Shown here piece by piece: positions 17,474-27,770 of a stretch of DNA of 64,000 nucleotides; within the stretch, counting starts at the first letter, position 1, and each line of letters opens with the position of its first letter. Under the pieces are notes generated by a model. It was not told where the DNA came from. It was given only the letters and a program-made list of their open reading frames with translations, and ran no database searches. The position numbers and the translations under genes were made by a program. The stretch lies in contig NC_015559.1 in the NCBI RefSeq assembly GCF_000214215.1, positions 2,653,001 to 2,717,000 of the forward strand, written 5' to 3'. This DNA comes from Marinomonas posidonica IVIA-Po-181 (GTDB taxonomy: Bacteria; Pseudomonadota; Gammaproteobacteria; Pseudomonadales; Marinomonadaceae).

Positions 17474-18313
17474 TCATTGACGGTGACGCTCTAAATTCAT
17501 CTCAGCCATCACTTTGGTGGAAATTTCTTCCACCGATAGGGTCGTAGAGTTTAAGGATGGAATTCGCTCTTGACGATACAAAGACTCCACTTCCTCAATT
17601 TCATAACGGCATTGTCTGAAAGATGCGTATTTACTTTGCGCCATGCGACCAGTACGAATTTCATGCAATCTTTGCGGATCAATGGTCAAACCAAACAGCT
17701 TTTTCTTATGTAGTTTTAATACCTTAGGCAAGCCTGCAGAGGAGAAATCGTCTTCCGTTATTGGATAGTTAGCCGCACGAATACCGTACTGCATAGCCAG
17801 ATATAAACTCGTTGGCGTTTTGCCGGATCGAGACACCCCAAGTAGAATAATATCGGCTTGATCGAAATTTTTGATGGATGCCCCATCATCATTCGCCAAG
17901 GCATAGTTAATGGCGTCTATCCGACCATCATAAACCCCGGCTTTCATCCCATGGGCTTTTTGTGCCGAAGGCTGAGCTTTGACCCCTAATGCCTGCTCAA
18001 TGGGCGACAACATGTCACCAAACACATTGTAACAATGGCACTGGCAGGACTGCACTATGTCACTGATAGACTGGTCTGAAATGGTATAAAAAACCAATAC
18101 TGACGCACCTTGCTCAACCTCTAAATCAATTTGCTGTTTTAGACCATTGGCTTGGTCTTTGGTACTCAAAAAAGGCACACTTTTGGTTATGATGTCGACT
18201 TCAAAAAAAGACAACATAGCAGAACCAAACACTTCGGCGGTGATCGCCGTTCCATCGGAAACAAAATACACTTTCATGTCATTTTTACTCATTTTGTTGT
18301 TATCTAACGACAT
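17474..18313 (-). CDS. ppsR: PEP synthase regulatory protein (bifunctional kinase/pyrophosphorylase)
   Basis: 279 residues. VYFVSDGTAITAEVFGSAMLS opens the DUF299 domain, and the nucleotide-binding loop ILLGVSRSGKTPTSLYLAMQYG is at about residues 157-178. In this family the protein phosphorylates an active-site Thr of PEP synthase using ADP and reverses this with phosphate. It is divergent from ppsA, the standard arrangement. The start at 18313 is the first ATG; in-frame ATGs at Met8 and Met13 are also possible because no clear ribosome site picks one. Confidence 0.92.
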   Translation of the reverse strand: MSLDNNKMSKNDMKVYFVSDGTAITAEVFGSAMLSFFEVDIITKSVPFLSTKDQANGLKQQIDLEVEQGASVLVFYTISDQSISDIVQSCQCHCYNVFGDMLSPIEQALGVKAQPSAQKAHGMKAGVYDGRIDAINYALANDDGASIKNFDQADIILLGVSRSGKTPTSLYLAMQYGIRAANYPITEDDFSSAGLPKVLKLHKKKLFGLTIDPQRLHEIRTGRMAQSKYASFRQCRYEIEEVESLYRQERIPSLNSTTLSVEEISTKVMAEMNLERHRQ

Positions 18314-18523
18314 CCGTTTTTTCGATTGAAATAAAACTACATCGAATAATCGATTTTATTCAACGCATACCAGCTACATACAATGGACCCAGAGTTAAGG
18401 CTTTGACAAGCCCTGAAATGGCATTGTCAGCAGACACTCTCGCTTGGCGGGAAAATCATACATCCCCATCAAACGATTTTTTATTGATTCAATAATAAAA
18501 ACACTCAACCATCGGAGTCTCTT

Positions 18524-20920
18524 GTGAGCAAATTTATTAAGTGGTTTAAAGATCTTCGTTTAGAAGATGTCGGTCAAGTAGGCGGAAAAAATGCCTCCTT
18601 GGGAGAAATGATTTCTAACCTGACAGACCTTGGTATCCAAGTACCAAATGGTTTCGCAACCACTGCTTATGCCTATCAGAGCTTTTTGGTTGAAACCGGT
18701 TTAGAAGACAAAATCCACCAGACACTAGACAGTCTGGATGTTGATGATGTTCATGCCCTCGCCGAAACGGGCGTTAAAATTCGTCAATGGATTGAGGACG
18801 CGTCTTTTTCAAACGAGTTCAACCAAGAAATTGAACAAGCTTTTGCGGTTCTGTGTGAAGACAATGCTGATGGCACATCCTTTGCGGTTCGTTCTTCTGC
18901 CACCGCGGAAGATTTGCCTGATGCGTCCTTTGCTGGCCAACAAGAAACCTACCTTAACGTAATAGGTTTAGCGGACATTAAAGCGTCCATCAAACGTGTC
19001 TTTGCGTCTTTATTCAATGACCGAGCCATCTCATACCGTGTACACCAAGGTTTTGAACATCAAGGCGTTGCTTTATCTGCTGGCATTCAAAAAATGGTTC
19101 GCAGTGACATTGGCGCATCTGGCGTCTTATTTACCTTGGATACCGAATCCGGTTTCGACGAAGTGGTCTTCATTACCGCCGCATACGGTTTAGGGGAAAT
19201 GGTGGTACAAGGTACCGTCAATCCTGATGAATACTATGTTCACAAACCTACCCTCGAATCCAATCGCCCTGCAGTAGTGCGTAAAAGCCTTGGCAGCAAA
19301 GCACAGAAAATGGAATACGCAGAAGCCGGCAGCGAAGAGTTTGTTAAGGTTGTCCCCGTTGCCCTCGACGACCAAAATCGCTTCGCCTTGAGCAATGAAG
19401 AAATAGAAGATTTGGCACGACAAGCTTGCATTATCGAGAAACATTACCAGCGCCCGATGGACATAGAATGGGCCAAAGATGGCATCGATGGAAAACTCTA
19501 CATAGTTCAAGCTCGGCCTGAAACGGTCCGCAGTCAAACCAGCGCTCAAAGCATGGAGCGTTACAGTTTAAAAGAAACCTCTCCAGTGATGATTACAGGC
19601 CGTGCTATTGGTCATAAAATTGGAACAGGGGCGGTGAAAGTCTTGTCATCCATTACTGAGATGGATCGCATTCAGCCAGGTGATGTTCTTGTTACAGATA
19701 TCACAGATCCCGATTGGGAACCCATCATGAAGCGCGCCTCCGCGATTGTGACGAATCGTGGTGGTCGAACCTGTCACGCGGCCATTATTGCACGAGAATT
19801 AGGCATTCCAGCCGTGGTCGGTTGTGGTGATGCGACGGAAGTCTTAAAAAATGACCAGCAAGTCACAGTATCTTGTGCTCAAGGCGATATGGGCTTTGTC
19901 TATCAGGGAGCATTGCAATTTGATGTGATTACTTCTGAAGTGGGCAACATGCCAGACTTACCCGTTAAGGTCATGATGAACGTCGGCAACCCAAATCGTG
20001 CTTTCGATTTCGCGATGCTACCGAATGCCGGCATTGGCTTAGCTCGTCTCGAATTCATCATCAACCGTATGATTGGCATTCACCCAAAAGCCTTACTGAA
20101 TTACGAGGACATGGACGCTCCTCTAAAAGAAGAAATCGATCATCGCATTGCTGGTTACCAAGGCCCTGTCGAGTTTTATGTCGATAAGCTTGTCGAAGGG
20201 GTCGCTACATTAGCGTGCTCTTTTTCTCAGAAGCCTGTCATTGTTCGTCTTTCTGACTTTAAGTCCAATGAGTATCACAACCTAGTTGGAGGACCATTGT
20301 TCGAACCGGATGAAGAAAATCCAATGTTAGGTTTCCGCGGTGCGGCTCGCTACATTGACGACTCATTCCGTGATTGTTTTGCCATGGAGTGTGAAGCCAT
20401 TCGTCGAGTTCGTAACGACATGGGGCTGACCAATGTACAGATTATGATTCCATTTGTGCGTACTTTAGAAGAAGCTCAGCAAGTCACAGAGTTGCTTGCG
20501 GAACAAGGCTTGGCTCGCGGTGAAAACGGCCTCAAAGTCATCATGATGTGTGAACTACCGTCTAACGCACTTTTAGCTGAGGAATTCCTACAGTACTTCG
20601 ATGGCTTCTCTATTGGTTCCAATGATTTAACACAACTGACTCTCGGGCTCGATCGAGATTCAGGCTTGATTGCAGACAAGTTCGATGAACGTAATCCAGC
20701 AGTGAAAAAACTCTTAAAAATGGCCATTTCCGCTTGTCGTGAACAGGGAAAATACGTGGGTATCTGTGGCCAAGGACCATCGGATCATGCAGATTTCGCT
20801 GATTGGTTGGTCGCTCAAGGCATCGAAAGTGTTTCTCTTAACCCTGATACCGTGGTCGAGACTTGGTTACATTTAAATGAAGTCATTGAAAATGCGTCGT
20901 TAAATAAAGACGCTGTGTAA
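18524..20920 (+). CDS. ppsA: Phosphoenolpyruvate synthase
   Basis: 798 residues, full length. The N-terminal ATP-grasp domain starts FIKWFKDLRLEDVGQVGGKNASLGEM; the swivelling domain has the phosphohistidine motif GGRTCHAAIIARELGIPAVVG, and the C-terminal TIM barrel carries MCELPSNALL, GSNDLTQLTLGLDRD and the Cys/Gly CGQGPSDH active-site loop. It makes PEP from pyruvate and ATP for gluconeogenesis. GTG start at 18524 with GGAG seven bases ahead. The Thr of TCHA is the expected target of PpsR. Confidence 0.96.
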   Translation: MSKFIKWFKDLRLEDVGQVGGKNASLGEMISNLTDLGIQVPNGFATTAYAYQSFLVETGLEDKIHQTLDSLDVDDVHALAETGVKIRQWIEDASFSNEFNQEIEQAFAVLCEDNADGTSFAVRSSATAEDLPDASFAGQQETYLNVIGLADIKASIKRVFASLFNDRAISYRVHQGFEHQGVALSAGIQKMVRSDIGASGVLFTLDTESGFDEVVFITAAYGLGEMVVQGTVNPDEYYVHKPTLESNRPAVVRKSLGSKAQKMEYAEAGSEEFVKVVPVALDDQNRFALSNEEIEDLARQACIIEKHYQRPMDIEWAKDGIDGKLYIVQARPETVRSQTSAQSMERYSLKETSPVMITGRAIGHKIGTGAVKVLSSITEMDRIQPGDVLVTDITDPDWEPIMKRASAIVTNRGGRTCHAAIIARELGIPAVVGCGDATEVLKNDQQVTVSCAQGDMGFVYQGALQFDVITSEVGNMPDLPVKVMMNVGNPNRAFDFAMLPNAGIGLARLEFIINRMIGIHPKALLNYEDMDAPLKEEIDHRIAGYQGPVEFYVDKLVEGVATLACSFSQKPVIVRLSDFKSNEYHNLVGGPLFEPDEENPMLGFRGAARYIDDSFRDCFAMECEAIRRVRNDMGLTNVQIMIPFVRTLEEAQQVTELLAEQGLARGENGLKVIMMCELPSNALLAEEFLQYFDGFSIGSNDLTQLTLGLDRDSGLIADKFDERNPAVKKLLKMAISACREQGKYVGICGQGPSDHADFADWLVAQGIESVSLNPDTVVETWLHLNEVIENASLNKDAV

Positions 20921-21047
20921 GACTTTCACCTGCCACTGAATAAACAGAACCATGGCAGGTACCAACTGCATCTTGATAGGTCATCCTATTAAGTCAGAAT
21001 GCCGTTTCATCGCGGTTAGTGGCCTTATTGTTGTCACGCTCTCGTTT

Positions 21048-21073
21048 AAGCCCTGCTATGCAGGGCTTTTTTT
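21048..21073 (+). terminator. Rho-independent terminator after ppsA
   Basis: AAGCCCTGC, loop TAT, GCAGGGCTT and a T run: a perfect nine-base stem. It could also stop transcription from the opposite strand only poorly, since T residues follow on the plus strand. Confidence 0.9.
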
Positions 21074-21089
21074 ATACTCAAGACAAACA

Positions 21090-22262
21090 TCAAACAAGGT
21101 CATTTTGAGTTGTCAGAATCGGGCGCTCTTGCAGTTGTGCCTCGTTTAATGAGGGTGAAAATTGCTCCACATCTTCTAGACTCACAGTATTAACGCTGCT
21201 AAATCGCCATTTTGGTGCTTTGTCTTTATCTACCAATAAAGCCCTAACACCTTCAGCAAAGTCTCCTTTATGGCACAAAGCGGTTACTAGGTTTAACTCA
21301 GACTCAAATACCTCTTGCAGACTTGATTGTCGGTGCGCTTCCAACTGACGAAGAATAACATGAGCGGATAACGCACTGCCGGAAAGAAAACTCTGCTTTG
21401 CTTTTTTCAACCAAGCCGTCTCAGGTTGCCACTGCCTAATTTTCTGATCTATTTCCTCAATGGAATCAGTCATTAAAGGGGCTATTTCGGCTGAATGCTC
21501 GCTCACATGATTGTCCACATTATGATTAAAAGCGTCATGTTGCTGGGATATCGATAAAATTACCTGTTTGAGACTTACTAACGATTGCTCCTTGTTCTGT
21601 ACATCCCAATGAACCATCTCCAGTTTTTCTAATACCTCCTGTTTGACCTCTTGCGAGACTAGAACATTGGCCAATCCTAATGCTATTGCATCCGAGCAAC
21701 TCAAGTGACACGCCGTTAATGCAATAAATCGCGACCAAGAAACGTCTATTTGATTGAGAAAATAACTGGCCCCAACATCAGGAAATAAGCCAATGGCGAT
21801 TTCAGGCATGGCCAAGCGACTTGTCTCTGTCACCACACGAATATCAGCGGCCATAAATAAGCCCATGCCACCGCCCATCACGATACCTTGTCCCCAACAA
21901 ATAACTGGTTTGGGGTAAGTATGTAAGCAGAAATCTAACGCATATTCTTTTTTAAAATAGTCCTCTACGACGGCTGGATTTGGCCTCTCTGCGACAACAG
22001 ATTCATAAACCTCCACCACATTCCCACCAGCACAAAATGCCCGCTCCCCTTCGCCTTCTAACCACACCGCCACAATGGCTTCGTCATCTTTCCACACTTG
22101 CAACTGCTGTGACATCAATTCAATCATTTGCAAACTCAACGCATTCAAAGAAGCTGGCGTATTAAGACGAATAATGCCCAATTTATGATGACCTGCTAGT
22201 GCTTTTTCAAAAACACGAATAGGTGCTTCTATGCTTTCATTTGTGAGCTGAATTTCCCGCAT
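21090..22262 (-). CDS. Enoyl-CoA hydratase/isomerase family protein, likely 3-hydroxyisobutyryl-CoA hydrolase
   Basis: 390 residues, longer than a simple enoyl-CoA hydratase (about 260) and typical of the hydrolase subgroup. Key segments: LGIIRLNTPASLNALSLQMIELM, ERAFCAGGNVVEVYE, the oxyanion loop WGQGIVMGGGMGLFMAADIRV, and MPEIAIGLFPDVGASYFLNQ with the catalytic Glu/Asp pair of the hydrolases. The reaction, thioester hydrolysis of 3-hydroxyisobutyryl-CoA in valine breakdown, is inferred from family. No other valine genes adjoin it. ATG start at 22262. Confidence 0.85.
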   Translation of the reverse strand: MREIQLTNESIEAPIRVFEKALAGHHKLGIIRLNTPASLNALSLQMIELMSQQLQVWKDDEAIVAVWLEGEGERAFCAGGNVVEVYESVVAERPNPAVVEDYFKKEYALDFCLHTYPKPVICWGQGIVMGGGMGLFMAADIRVVTETSRLAMPEIAIGLFPDVGASYFLNQIDVSWSRFIALTACHLSCSDAIALGLANVLVSQEVKQEVLEKLEMVHWDVQNKEQSLVSLKQVILSISQQHDAFNHNVDNHVSEHSAEIAPLMTDSIEEIDQKIRQWQPETAWLKKAKQSFLSGSALSAHVILRQLEAHRQSSLQEVFESELNLVTALCHKGDFAEGVRALLVDKDKAPKWRFSSVNTVSLEDVEQFSPSLNEAQLQERPILTTQNDLV

Positions 22263-22437
22263 GATATGACCTCATCATTTTTATTATTAAGATAAGAAAT
22301 AGCTTAACAATTCATCAAAGCCGCTTCCATGAATACCTAAAAAAACCAATTCACTATCTCAAATAGTCATTATTCAATAACGAGTCATTTTAGTCATCTG
22401 CTTGTGTCCTATCCCCAATAACAAGATTTTAACGTTA

Positions 22438-23691
22438 TCAGCTCATTCCATGACTAAGAGACGACGATTTAAGACGAACCAAGCTCATGCCTGCCAATGC
22501 CACAAACGCTAAAATGATCCAGGACCCTATGATGACGCCAGTCCATCCGCTGATCTGCCAAAAAGGGTCAAGGTAAAAACCACCCAGACTTGCTCCCAAG
22601 TAATAAAACACAAGATACAAAGAGGACGCGCTGGCTTTGGCATGCTTGGCATGACAGCTGACAAAACTGCTGGCAGTCGAATGGCATAAGAAAAAACCAA
22701 AACTGTTAATCAACAACCCCGTCATAATCATCCATATAGAACTGCCCAGTGTGACCAAAGAGCCGAGCATGAAAATGCAAGTACCCAGTACCAAAATATT
22801 CGCCTGAGCATAGCGTTTCGCTAGCTTACCTGAAATGGCGGAACCTAGGGTGCCAGCTAAATAGGTCAAAAACAGTAAACCAACAAATTTAGGCGACAAA
22901 TGATAAGGCTCAGCTTCCAACACAAAGGTAACGTAGCTGTATTGATTAATAAAAATAAAAAAACTAAAACCACCTATCAGGTAACAGGTTAGCAAACGAC
23001 GATTATGTAAATGGCTTTTGATATTTTGCAGAATAACACCAACACGTAATGGCTTAGATTCGAAATGTTTAGAAGAAGGCAAAAGAATGTAAAAAGCCAA
23101 TAAACACACTAAGCTGATGGCCGCCATCACAGAAAATGTTGCAGAATAACCCAGCCACTCACCCGCAAATCCTCCTATTAAGCGGCCACCAATTCCTCCT
23201 AGGGTATTGCCACTGATGTACAATCCAACGGCTACCATCAAAGCATCAGGCGTGTATTCATCTCCCAGATACGCCACCGCGATGGCTGGCAGCCCTGCCA
23301 AGAAAAAACCTTGTAATGCTCGTAAAGCGAGTAGTTGCTCATATTGCTGAACCAAAGACAAACACGCTGTCGTTAGGGTAATCCCCACCATAGTAAAAAC
23401 CATGATGCCTTTTCGTCCCAAGGCATCGGAAATGGGGCCATAAAATAATAATGAGATTCCCAAAGTCAAAGTTGTGATGGTGAAACTGGCGCTGGCTTGC
23501 AACGGACTTATGGAAAACACTGTGGCTATCATGGGCAATAAAGGTTGGGTGACATACACATTGGCAAAAACCATAAAAGAGCCAATCACCAGAGCGAATG
23601 TGCCTCGCCAGAATAAACGACTACCAAACTCAATCACATTCACCTCATCCCAATCTAAACTAAACAGAGACTTCACTATACGCCCAGACAT
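22438..23691 (-). CDS. MFS transporter, YnfM-like
   Basis: 417 residues with 12 hydrophobic segments. The loop between helices 2 and 3 reads FYGPISDALGRKGIMVF, the major facilitator signature, and VAYLGDEYTPDALMVAVGLYISGNTLGGIGGRLIGG resembles the YnfM/arabinose-efflux-like drug exporters. Probable inner-membrane proton antiporter; the substrate is unknown. It is divergent from a LysR gene, 47 bases apart, which probably controls it. Confidence 0.87.
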   Translation of the reverse strand: MSGRIVKSLFSLDWDEVNVIEFGSRLFWRGTFALVIGSFMVFANVYVTQPLLPMIATVFSISPLQASASFTITTLTLGISLLFYGPISDALGRKGIMVFTMVGITLTTACLSLVQQYEQLLALRALQGFFLAGLPAIAVAYLGDEYTPDALMVAVGLYISGNTLGGIGGRLIGGFAGEWLGYSATFSVMAAISLVCLLAFYILLPSSKHFESKPLRVGVILQNIKSHLHNRRLLTCYLIGGFSFFIFINQYSYVTFVLEAEPYHLSPKFVGLLFLTYLAGTLGSAISGKLAKRYAQANILVLGTCIFMLGSLVTLGSSIWMIMTGLLINSFGFFLCHSTASSFVSCHAKHAKASASSLYLVFYYLGASLGGFYLDPFWQISGWTGVIIGSWIILAFVALAGMSLVRLKSSSLSHGMS

Positions 23692-23713
23692 TTTATCAAT
23701 AAAATATATCTAA

Positions 23714-23730
23714 CTTATCAAAACTATAAG
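23714..23730. promoter_or_regulatory. Probable LysR operator (CTTAT-N7-ATAAG)
   Basis: A 17-base dyad, CTTAT, seven bases, ATAAG, which fits the T-N11-A pattern of LysR-type regulators. It lies in the 47-base space between the divergent MFS and LysR genes. Confidence 0.55.
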
Positions 23731-23738
23731 AATTGCTG

Positions 23739-24620
23739 ATGGAAATAAAACCACTCCGCTACCTTGTTAGCATTGCTGAAACAGCCAGCTTTACTAAAGC
23801 CGCACACCAGTTGGGCGTAGCTCAACCGGCTGTTAGCATGGCCATCAAAAAACTGGAACAGGAATTAGGCTTAACCCTCATTCATCGAGCAGATCGAAAT
23901 GTCAGCTTAACGGACGAAGGCAACAAGCTTTATCAGCATGCGAAAAAAATTGTTCAGGCTGCTGATGAAGCCATCCTAGAAATGTCTGAGTTAAACGGGC
24001 TCACTCAAGGAGAAGTCAGAGTTGGTATTCCCAGCATGCTTGGTTCCTATTATTTTCCACCTATTCTGATGGCGTTTCGAAACCGTTACCCCAGCATTGC
24101 CCTTAAAGTCATCGAAGGGGGAACTTGGCAATTGCAAAAAATGCTGGAAAAAGGCGAACTGGATCTCAGTGTCATTGTGGCTGAAACCTTACCCACCAGC
24201 CTACAGGCAGAACACTTATTAGAAGAAGAAATGCGGGTCGTTGTGGCCGAAGATCACCCTTTTAGTCAGCTAAACAAGGTCTCCCCTGCCGCGTTTTTTA
24301 ACGAAGAACTGGTGATGTTCAAAGAAGGTTTTTTCCATCGTCGTATTGTCGACAAACTAGCAGAAAAAGCAGGAATTAAGCCAAATATAGGATTTGAAAC
24401 TAACCTGATCCCACTCATCAAATCCATCACCAAACAGGGTTTTGGTATTTCAACCATGCTGTCCATGGTAATCGAAGACGATGATCAGCTTATTACCCGA
24501 TCATTTGATCCTCCTATCTGGTTAGATTTAAACATCGCTTGGCGAAAAGACGGGTACTTATCCAAAGCCAATCAAGCCTTTCTGGAGTTTGTCTGCCTGC
24601 AGGGTAAATCCGTCTCGTAA
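23739..24620 (+). CDS. LysR family transcriptional regulator
   Basis: 293 residues from the ATG at 23739; the frame can extend two codons to a TTG. The winged HTH is typical: MEIKPLRYLVSIAETASFTKAAHQLGVAQPAVSMAIKKLEQELG. The effector domain begins about residue 92 (GEVRVGIPSMLGSYYFPPIL). It resembles regulators paired with MFS exporters. Likely a tetrameric activator or repressor of the adjacent transporter and of itself. Confidence 0.9.
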   Translation: MEIKPLRYLVSIAETASFTKAAHQLGVAQPAVSMAIKKLEQELGLTLIHRADRNVSLTDEGNKLYQHAKKIVQAADEAILEMSELNGLTQGEVRVGIPSMLGSYYFPPILMAFRNRYPSIALKVIEGGTWQLQKMLEKGELDLSVIVAETLPTSLQAEHLLEEEMRVVVAEDHPFSQLNKVSPAAFFNEELVMFKEGFFHRRIVDKLAEKAGIKPNIGFETNLIPLIKSITKQGFGISTMLSMVIEDDDQLITRSFDPPIWLDLNIAWRKDGYLSKANQAFLEFVCLQGKSVS

Positions 24621-24720
24621 CACCATCATGAATTTACAAACTTCATGATGATTTCCCCCATTAAACTGCAACCAAAATAACCTATAATGAAAAATCACTG
24701 TTTTTGTTTGAGAGGTCTAC

Positions 24721-25362
24721 ATGATTACCAATGACTTTTGGTTAGAGCGCTGGCAAGCTGGTCGTATTGGCTTTCATCAAGAAGGCGTTAACCCTAAATT
24801 AATGGATTATTGGCCGATTCTTGCCAAGCAAAGCAAGGTTCTTGTGCCCTTGTGCGGCAAAACCAATGACATGATTTGGCTGGCTGAACAAGGCTATCAA
24901 GTAACAGGCGTGGAGCTGTCTTCCCTTGCCATCATTGAATTTATTGGTGACAACGATTTAACCTACGAAACACATCAACAAGGCAGCCTTAAGATCCACA
25001 AGGTAAATGAGCTGTCGATTCGCCTCATTGAAGGAGATTATTTCGCCTTCAATGAACAAAACTTTGACGCTTGCTATGATCGAGCAGCATTGGTCGCTAT
25101 GCCCGAACCATTAAGAAAAAAATACGTTCAACACACCTTGCAACGACTAACGGATAAAGCTTTTCTGTTACTTATTACGTTGCAATACCAAGGTGACAAA
25201 AAAGGCCCACCATTTTCAGTCGGAGCAGAAGAAGTGATTCAGCTTTGGGGGAATCAAATTAAGAAATTGGCTTCAGAAAATCTCATGGAAACCAATCCAG
25301 ACTATCGTGATGGCAGCTACACTTCATTTGAAGAAAGCGTTTGGCACATTGATCAAAATTAA
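24721..25362 (+). CDS. tpm: Thiopurine S-methyltransferase
   Basis: 213 residues. Class I SAM methyltransferase with the bacterial Tpm hallmarks: FWLERWQAGRIGFHQEGVNPKL at the N-terminus, VLVPLCGKTNDMIWLAEQGYQVTGVELS as the SAM loop, and FDACYDRAALVAMPEPLRKKYV. Family members methylate thiols and in some bacteria selenite or tellurite. ATG at 24721 with a GAGAGG site. Confidence 0.94.
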   Translation: MITNDFWLERWQAGRIGFHQEGVNPKLMDYWPILAKQSKVLVPLCGKTNDMIWLAEQGYQVTGVELSSLAIIEFIGDNDLTYETHQQGSLKIHKVNELSIRLIEGDYFAFNEQNFDACYDRAALVAMPEPLRKKYVQHTLQRLTDKAFLLLITLQYQGDKKGPPFSVGAEEVIQLWGNQIKKLASENLMETNPDYRDGSYTSFEESVWHIDQN

Positions 25363-25486
25363 GTCAATTTCCCCCTAAGCAAAGGCTGTTTACCTGAGTC
25401 GTTTTCTGGGATAATGCCGCACATTATATAAGGCTAAATTATGACAATCTCATAATGCCTAGCGATTCACCTAGCAAGAGCAACCC

Positions 25487-27730
25487 ATGATCAAACGACA
25501 CAAAACCGCCCAGCATTTATTTTCCTACCCAGCTTATTGGGCGGAATGCTATGGCGTATCTCCTTTTCTACCCACTACTCGAGAAGAAATGGATGCTCTG
25601 GGTTGGGATAGCTGTGATGTCATCATTGTCACTGGAGATGCCTATGTTGATCACCCAAGCTTTGGCATGGCGGTACTGGGCCGCTTATTAGAATCGAAAG
25701 GTTATCGAGTTGGTATCATAGACCAACCAAACTGGCGAAATACTGAGGACTTCATGCGCCTTGGTCGCCCTAACCTATATTTTGGTGTCACAGCGGGCAA
25801 CATGGACTCCATGATTAACCGTTATACAGCGGATCTTAAAGTACGAAATGATGATGCCTATACACCTTACGGTGAGGGCGGCAAACGTCCAGATCGTGCG
25901 GTCATTGTTTATTCACAACGCTGTAAAGAAGCTTTTAATGATATACCTGTCATGATTGGCGGCATTGAAGCCAGTTTACGTCGCATTGCTCAATACGATT
26001 ACTGGAGCAATGAGGTTCGCCGTTCAGTATTGATCGATTCCACTGCCGACATCTTATTGTACGGTAACGCAGAACGTGCCATGTTAGACGTTACCCATGA
26101 GCTGGCCATGGGCAAAACCTTAAACCAACTCAAAAACATACGCGGTACCACCATTGTTAGAGATACACCGCCAGGTGGCTTTACTGAGATTGACTCTACG
26201 CGAGTCGATTGGCCTGGTCAGGTCGACAAGATTTACAGCCCTTATGAATACATTCCTGAAGGCAAATGCCAAACAGAGGAAGACAAAGATGTGATGCCGA
26301 TTCGCGTCATTCCGGCACCTCTTCGTCGAGGCGAAAAACTTGATCCCGAAAAAACCTATATCCGCTTACCTTCTTTTGAAAAAGTATCAAAAGACCCTGT
26401 ACTTTATGCGCATACCTCACGCATATTGCACCTAGAGTCTAACCCTCATAATGCGCGCGCCTTAATTCAGAAACACGGAAAAAAAGAAATCTGGGTAAAC
26501 CCACCACCAATTCCGCTGGAAACGGATGAAATGGACGGTGTATTTGACTTACCTTACGCTCGAGTCCCCCATCCGAAATACAAAAAAGCACGCATTCCAG
26601 CTTACGATATGATTAAAACGTCCATCAATATCATGCGTGGTTGTTTTGGGGGGTGTACTTTTTGCTCAATTACTGAACATGAAGGACGCGTCATTCAGTC
26701 CCGTTCTCACGAATCTATTCTGAATGAAATCGAAGACATTAAAGCTAAAGTACCTGGTTTTACCGGCCACATCTCTGACCTAGGTGGGCCAACATCAAAC
26801 ATGTACACCTTGAATTGTAATGATGATGAAGTTCAAGCTTCATGCCGAAAACTGTCTTGTGTATACCCTACTATTTGCTCAAACCTAAATACAGATCATA
26901 GCCCGACCACTCAATTGTATCGAAAGACACGAGCTATCGAAGGCATTCATACTGTCTCCATTGCGTCTGGGCTACGTTATGATTTAGCCGTTGAAGACCC
27001 TGAATACGTTCGTGAATTGGTGACACATCATGTGGGTGGCCTATTAAAAATTGCCCCTGAGCATTCAGAGACAGACACGCTTTCGAAAATGATGAAGCCA
27101 GGCATGGGAACCTATGACCGCTTCAAACGTATGTTTGATAAATACTCTAAAGAAGCCGGCAAAAAACAGCACCTTATCCCCTATTTCATTGCAGCCCATC
27201 CAGGCAGCTCAGATGAAGATATGATGAATCTAGCGGTTTGGCTAAAAACCAACGACTTTAAACCAGATCAAGTGCAAACCTTTTATCCATCACCAATGTC
27301 ACTGGCGACGGCCATGTACCACTCTGGTAAGAACCCGTTAAAACAAGTGACCTATAAAAGTGAAGACGTTTATACACCAAAGGATTATGAACAACGACGC
27401 GTACAAAAAGGCTTTCTTCGCTACCATGATTCAAGTAACTGGCAAGGACTCCGCGATACCCTCATTAAAATGGGTCGAGCTGACTTAATCGGTCATGGAG
27501 CGAATAAACTCGTGCCGCCAGCCGAGCAAGATAAACGCGTTCCGCGACGCCCTAAAAATGCCAAACCGGGCCAAAAAACGGGCGCATCGCATACGTCAAA
27601 TCGCCCGACAATCAGTAAAAATGCAGCCGCTGAAAAAGCCCGTAACAAGGCCAATAAAAGCAAGTCTGGCGCGAGACCACAAACAAATAATCAGCAGAGT
27701 AAAAAACGCCCGTCCAGCAGAACGAAATAA
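25487..27730 (+). CDS. ygiQ: YgiQ family radical SAM protein
   Basis: 747 residues. An N-terminal cobalamin-binding-like domain ([26 protein letters not shown]) precedes the radical SAM cluster motif [16 protein letters not shown], in CxxxCxxC spacing, at about residues 385-400. The C-terminal 80 residues are Lys/Arg-rich and probably disordered. YgiQ proteins are conserved in proteobacteria and of unknown substrate. ATG at 25487, single gene with a terminator close behind. Confidence 0.92.
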   Translation: MIKRHKTAQHLFSYPAYWAECYGVSPFLPTTREEMDALGWDSCDVIIVTGDAYVDHPSFGMAVLGRLLESKGYRVGIIDQPNWRNTEDFMRLGRPNLYFGVTAGNMDSMINRYTADLKVRNDDAYTPYGEGGKRPDRAVIVYSQRCKEAFNDIPVMIGGIEASLRRIAQYDYWSNEVRRSVLIDSTADILLYGNAERAMLDVTHELAMGKTLNQLKNIRGTTIVRDTPPGGFTEIDSTRVDWPGQVDKIYSPYEYIPEGKCQTEEDKDVMPIRVIPAPLRRGEKLDPEKTYIRLPSFEKVSKDPVLYAHTSRILHLESNPHNARALIQKHGKKEIWVNPPPIPLETDEMDGVFDLPYARVPHPKYKKARIPAYDMIKTSINIMRGCFGGCTFCSITEHEGRVIQSRSHESILNEIEDIKAKVPGFTGHISDLGGPTSNMYTLNCNDDEVQASCRKLSCVYPTICSNLNTDHSPTTQLYRKTRAIEGIHTVSIASGLRYDLAVEDPEYVRELVTHHVGGLLKIAPEHSETDTLSKMMKPGMGTYDRFKRMFDKYSKEAGKKQHLIPYFIAAHPGSSDEDMMNLAVWLKTNDFKPDQVQTFYPSPMSLATAMYHSGKNPLKQVTYKSEDVYTPKDYEQRRVQKGFLRYHDSSNWQGLRDTLIKMGRADLIGHGANKLVPPAEQDKRVPRRPKNAKPGQKTGASHTSNRPTISKNAAAEKARNKANKSKSGARPQTNNQQSKKRPSSRTK

Positions 27731-27731
27731 A

Positions 27732-27751
27732 AAAATCCCCTAGGGGATTTT
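27732..27751. terminator. Terminator between ygiQ and the convergent membrane-protein gene
   Basis: A perfect 20-base palindrome (AAAATCCCCT and its complement) directly after the ygiQ stop. With A and T runs on both arms it could act in both directions. Confidence 0.7.
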
Positions 27752-27770
27752 AGACTTTTCTACTAAATGA

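Noticed and set aside
18329..18360. AATAAAA/TTTTATT inverted repeat in the ppsR-ppsA space, considered as an operator
   Set aside because: A/T-rich and short; could arise by chance, and no known regulator motif fits.
20930..20965. ACCTGCC ... GGCAGGT dyad after ppsA, considered as the ppsA terminator
   Set aside because: Long loop and no T run; the hairpin at 21048-21073 is the better terminator.
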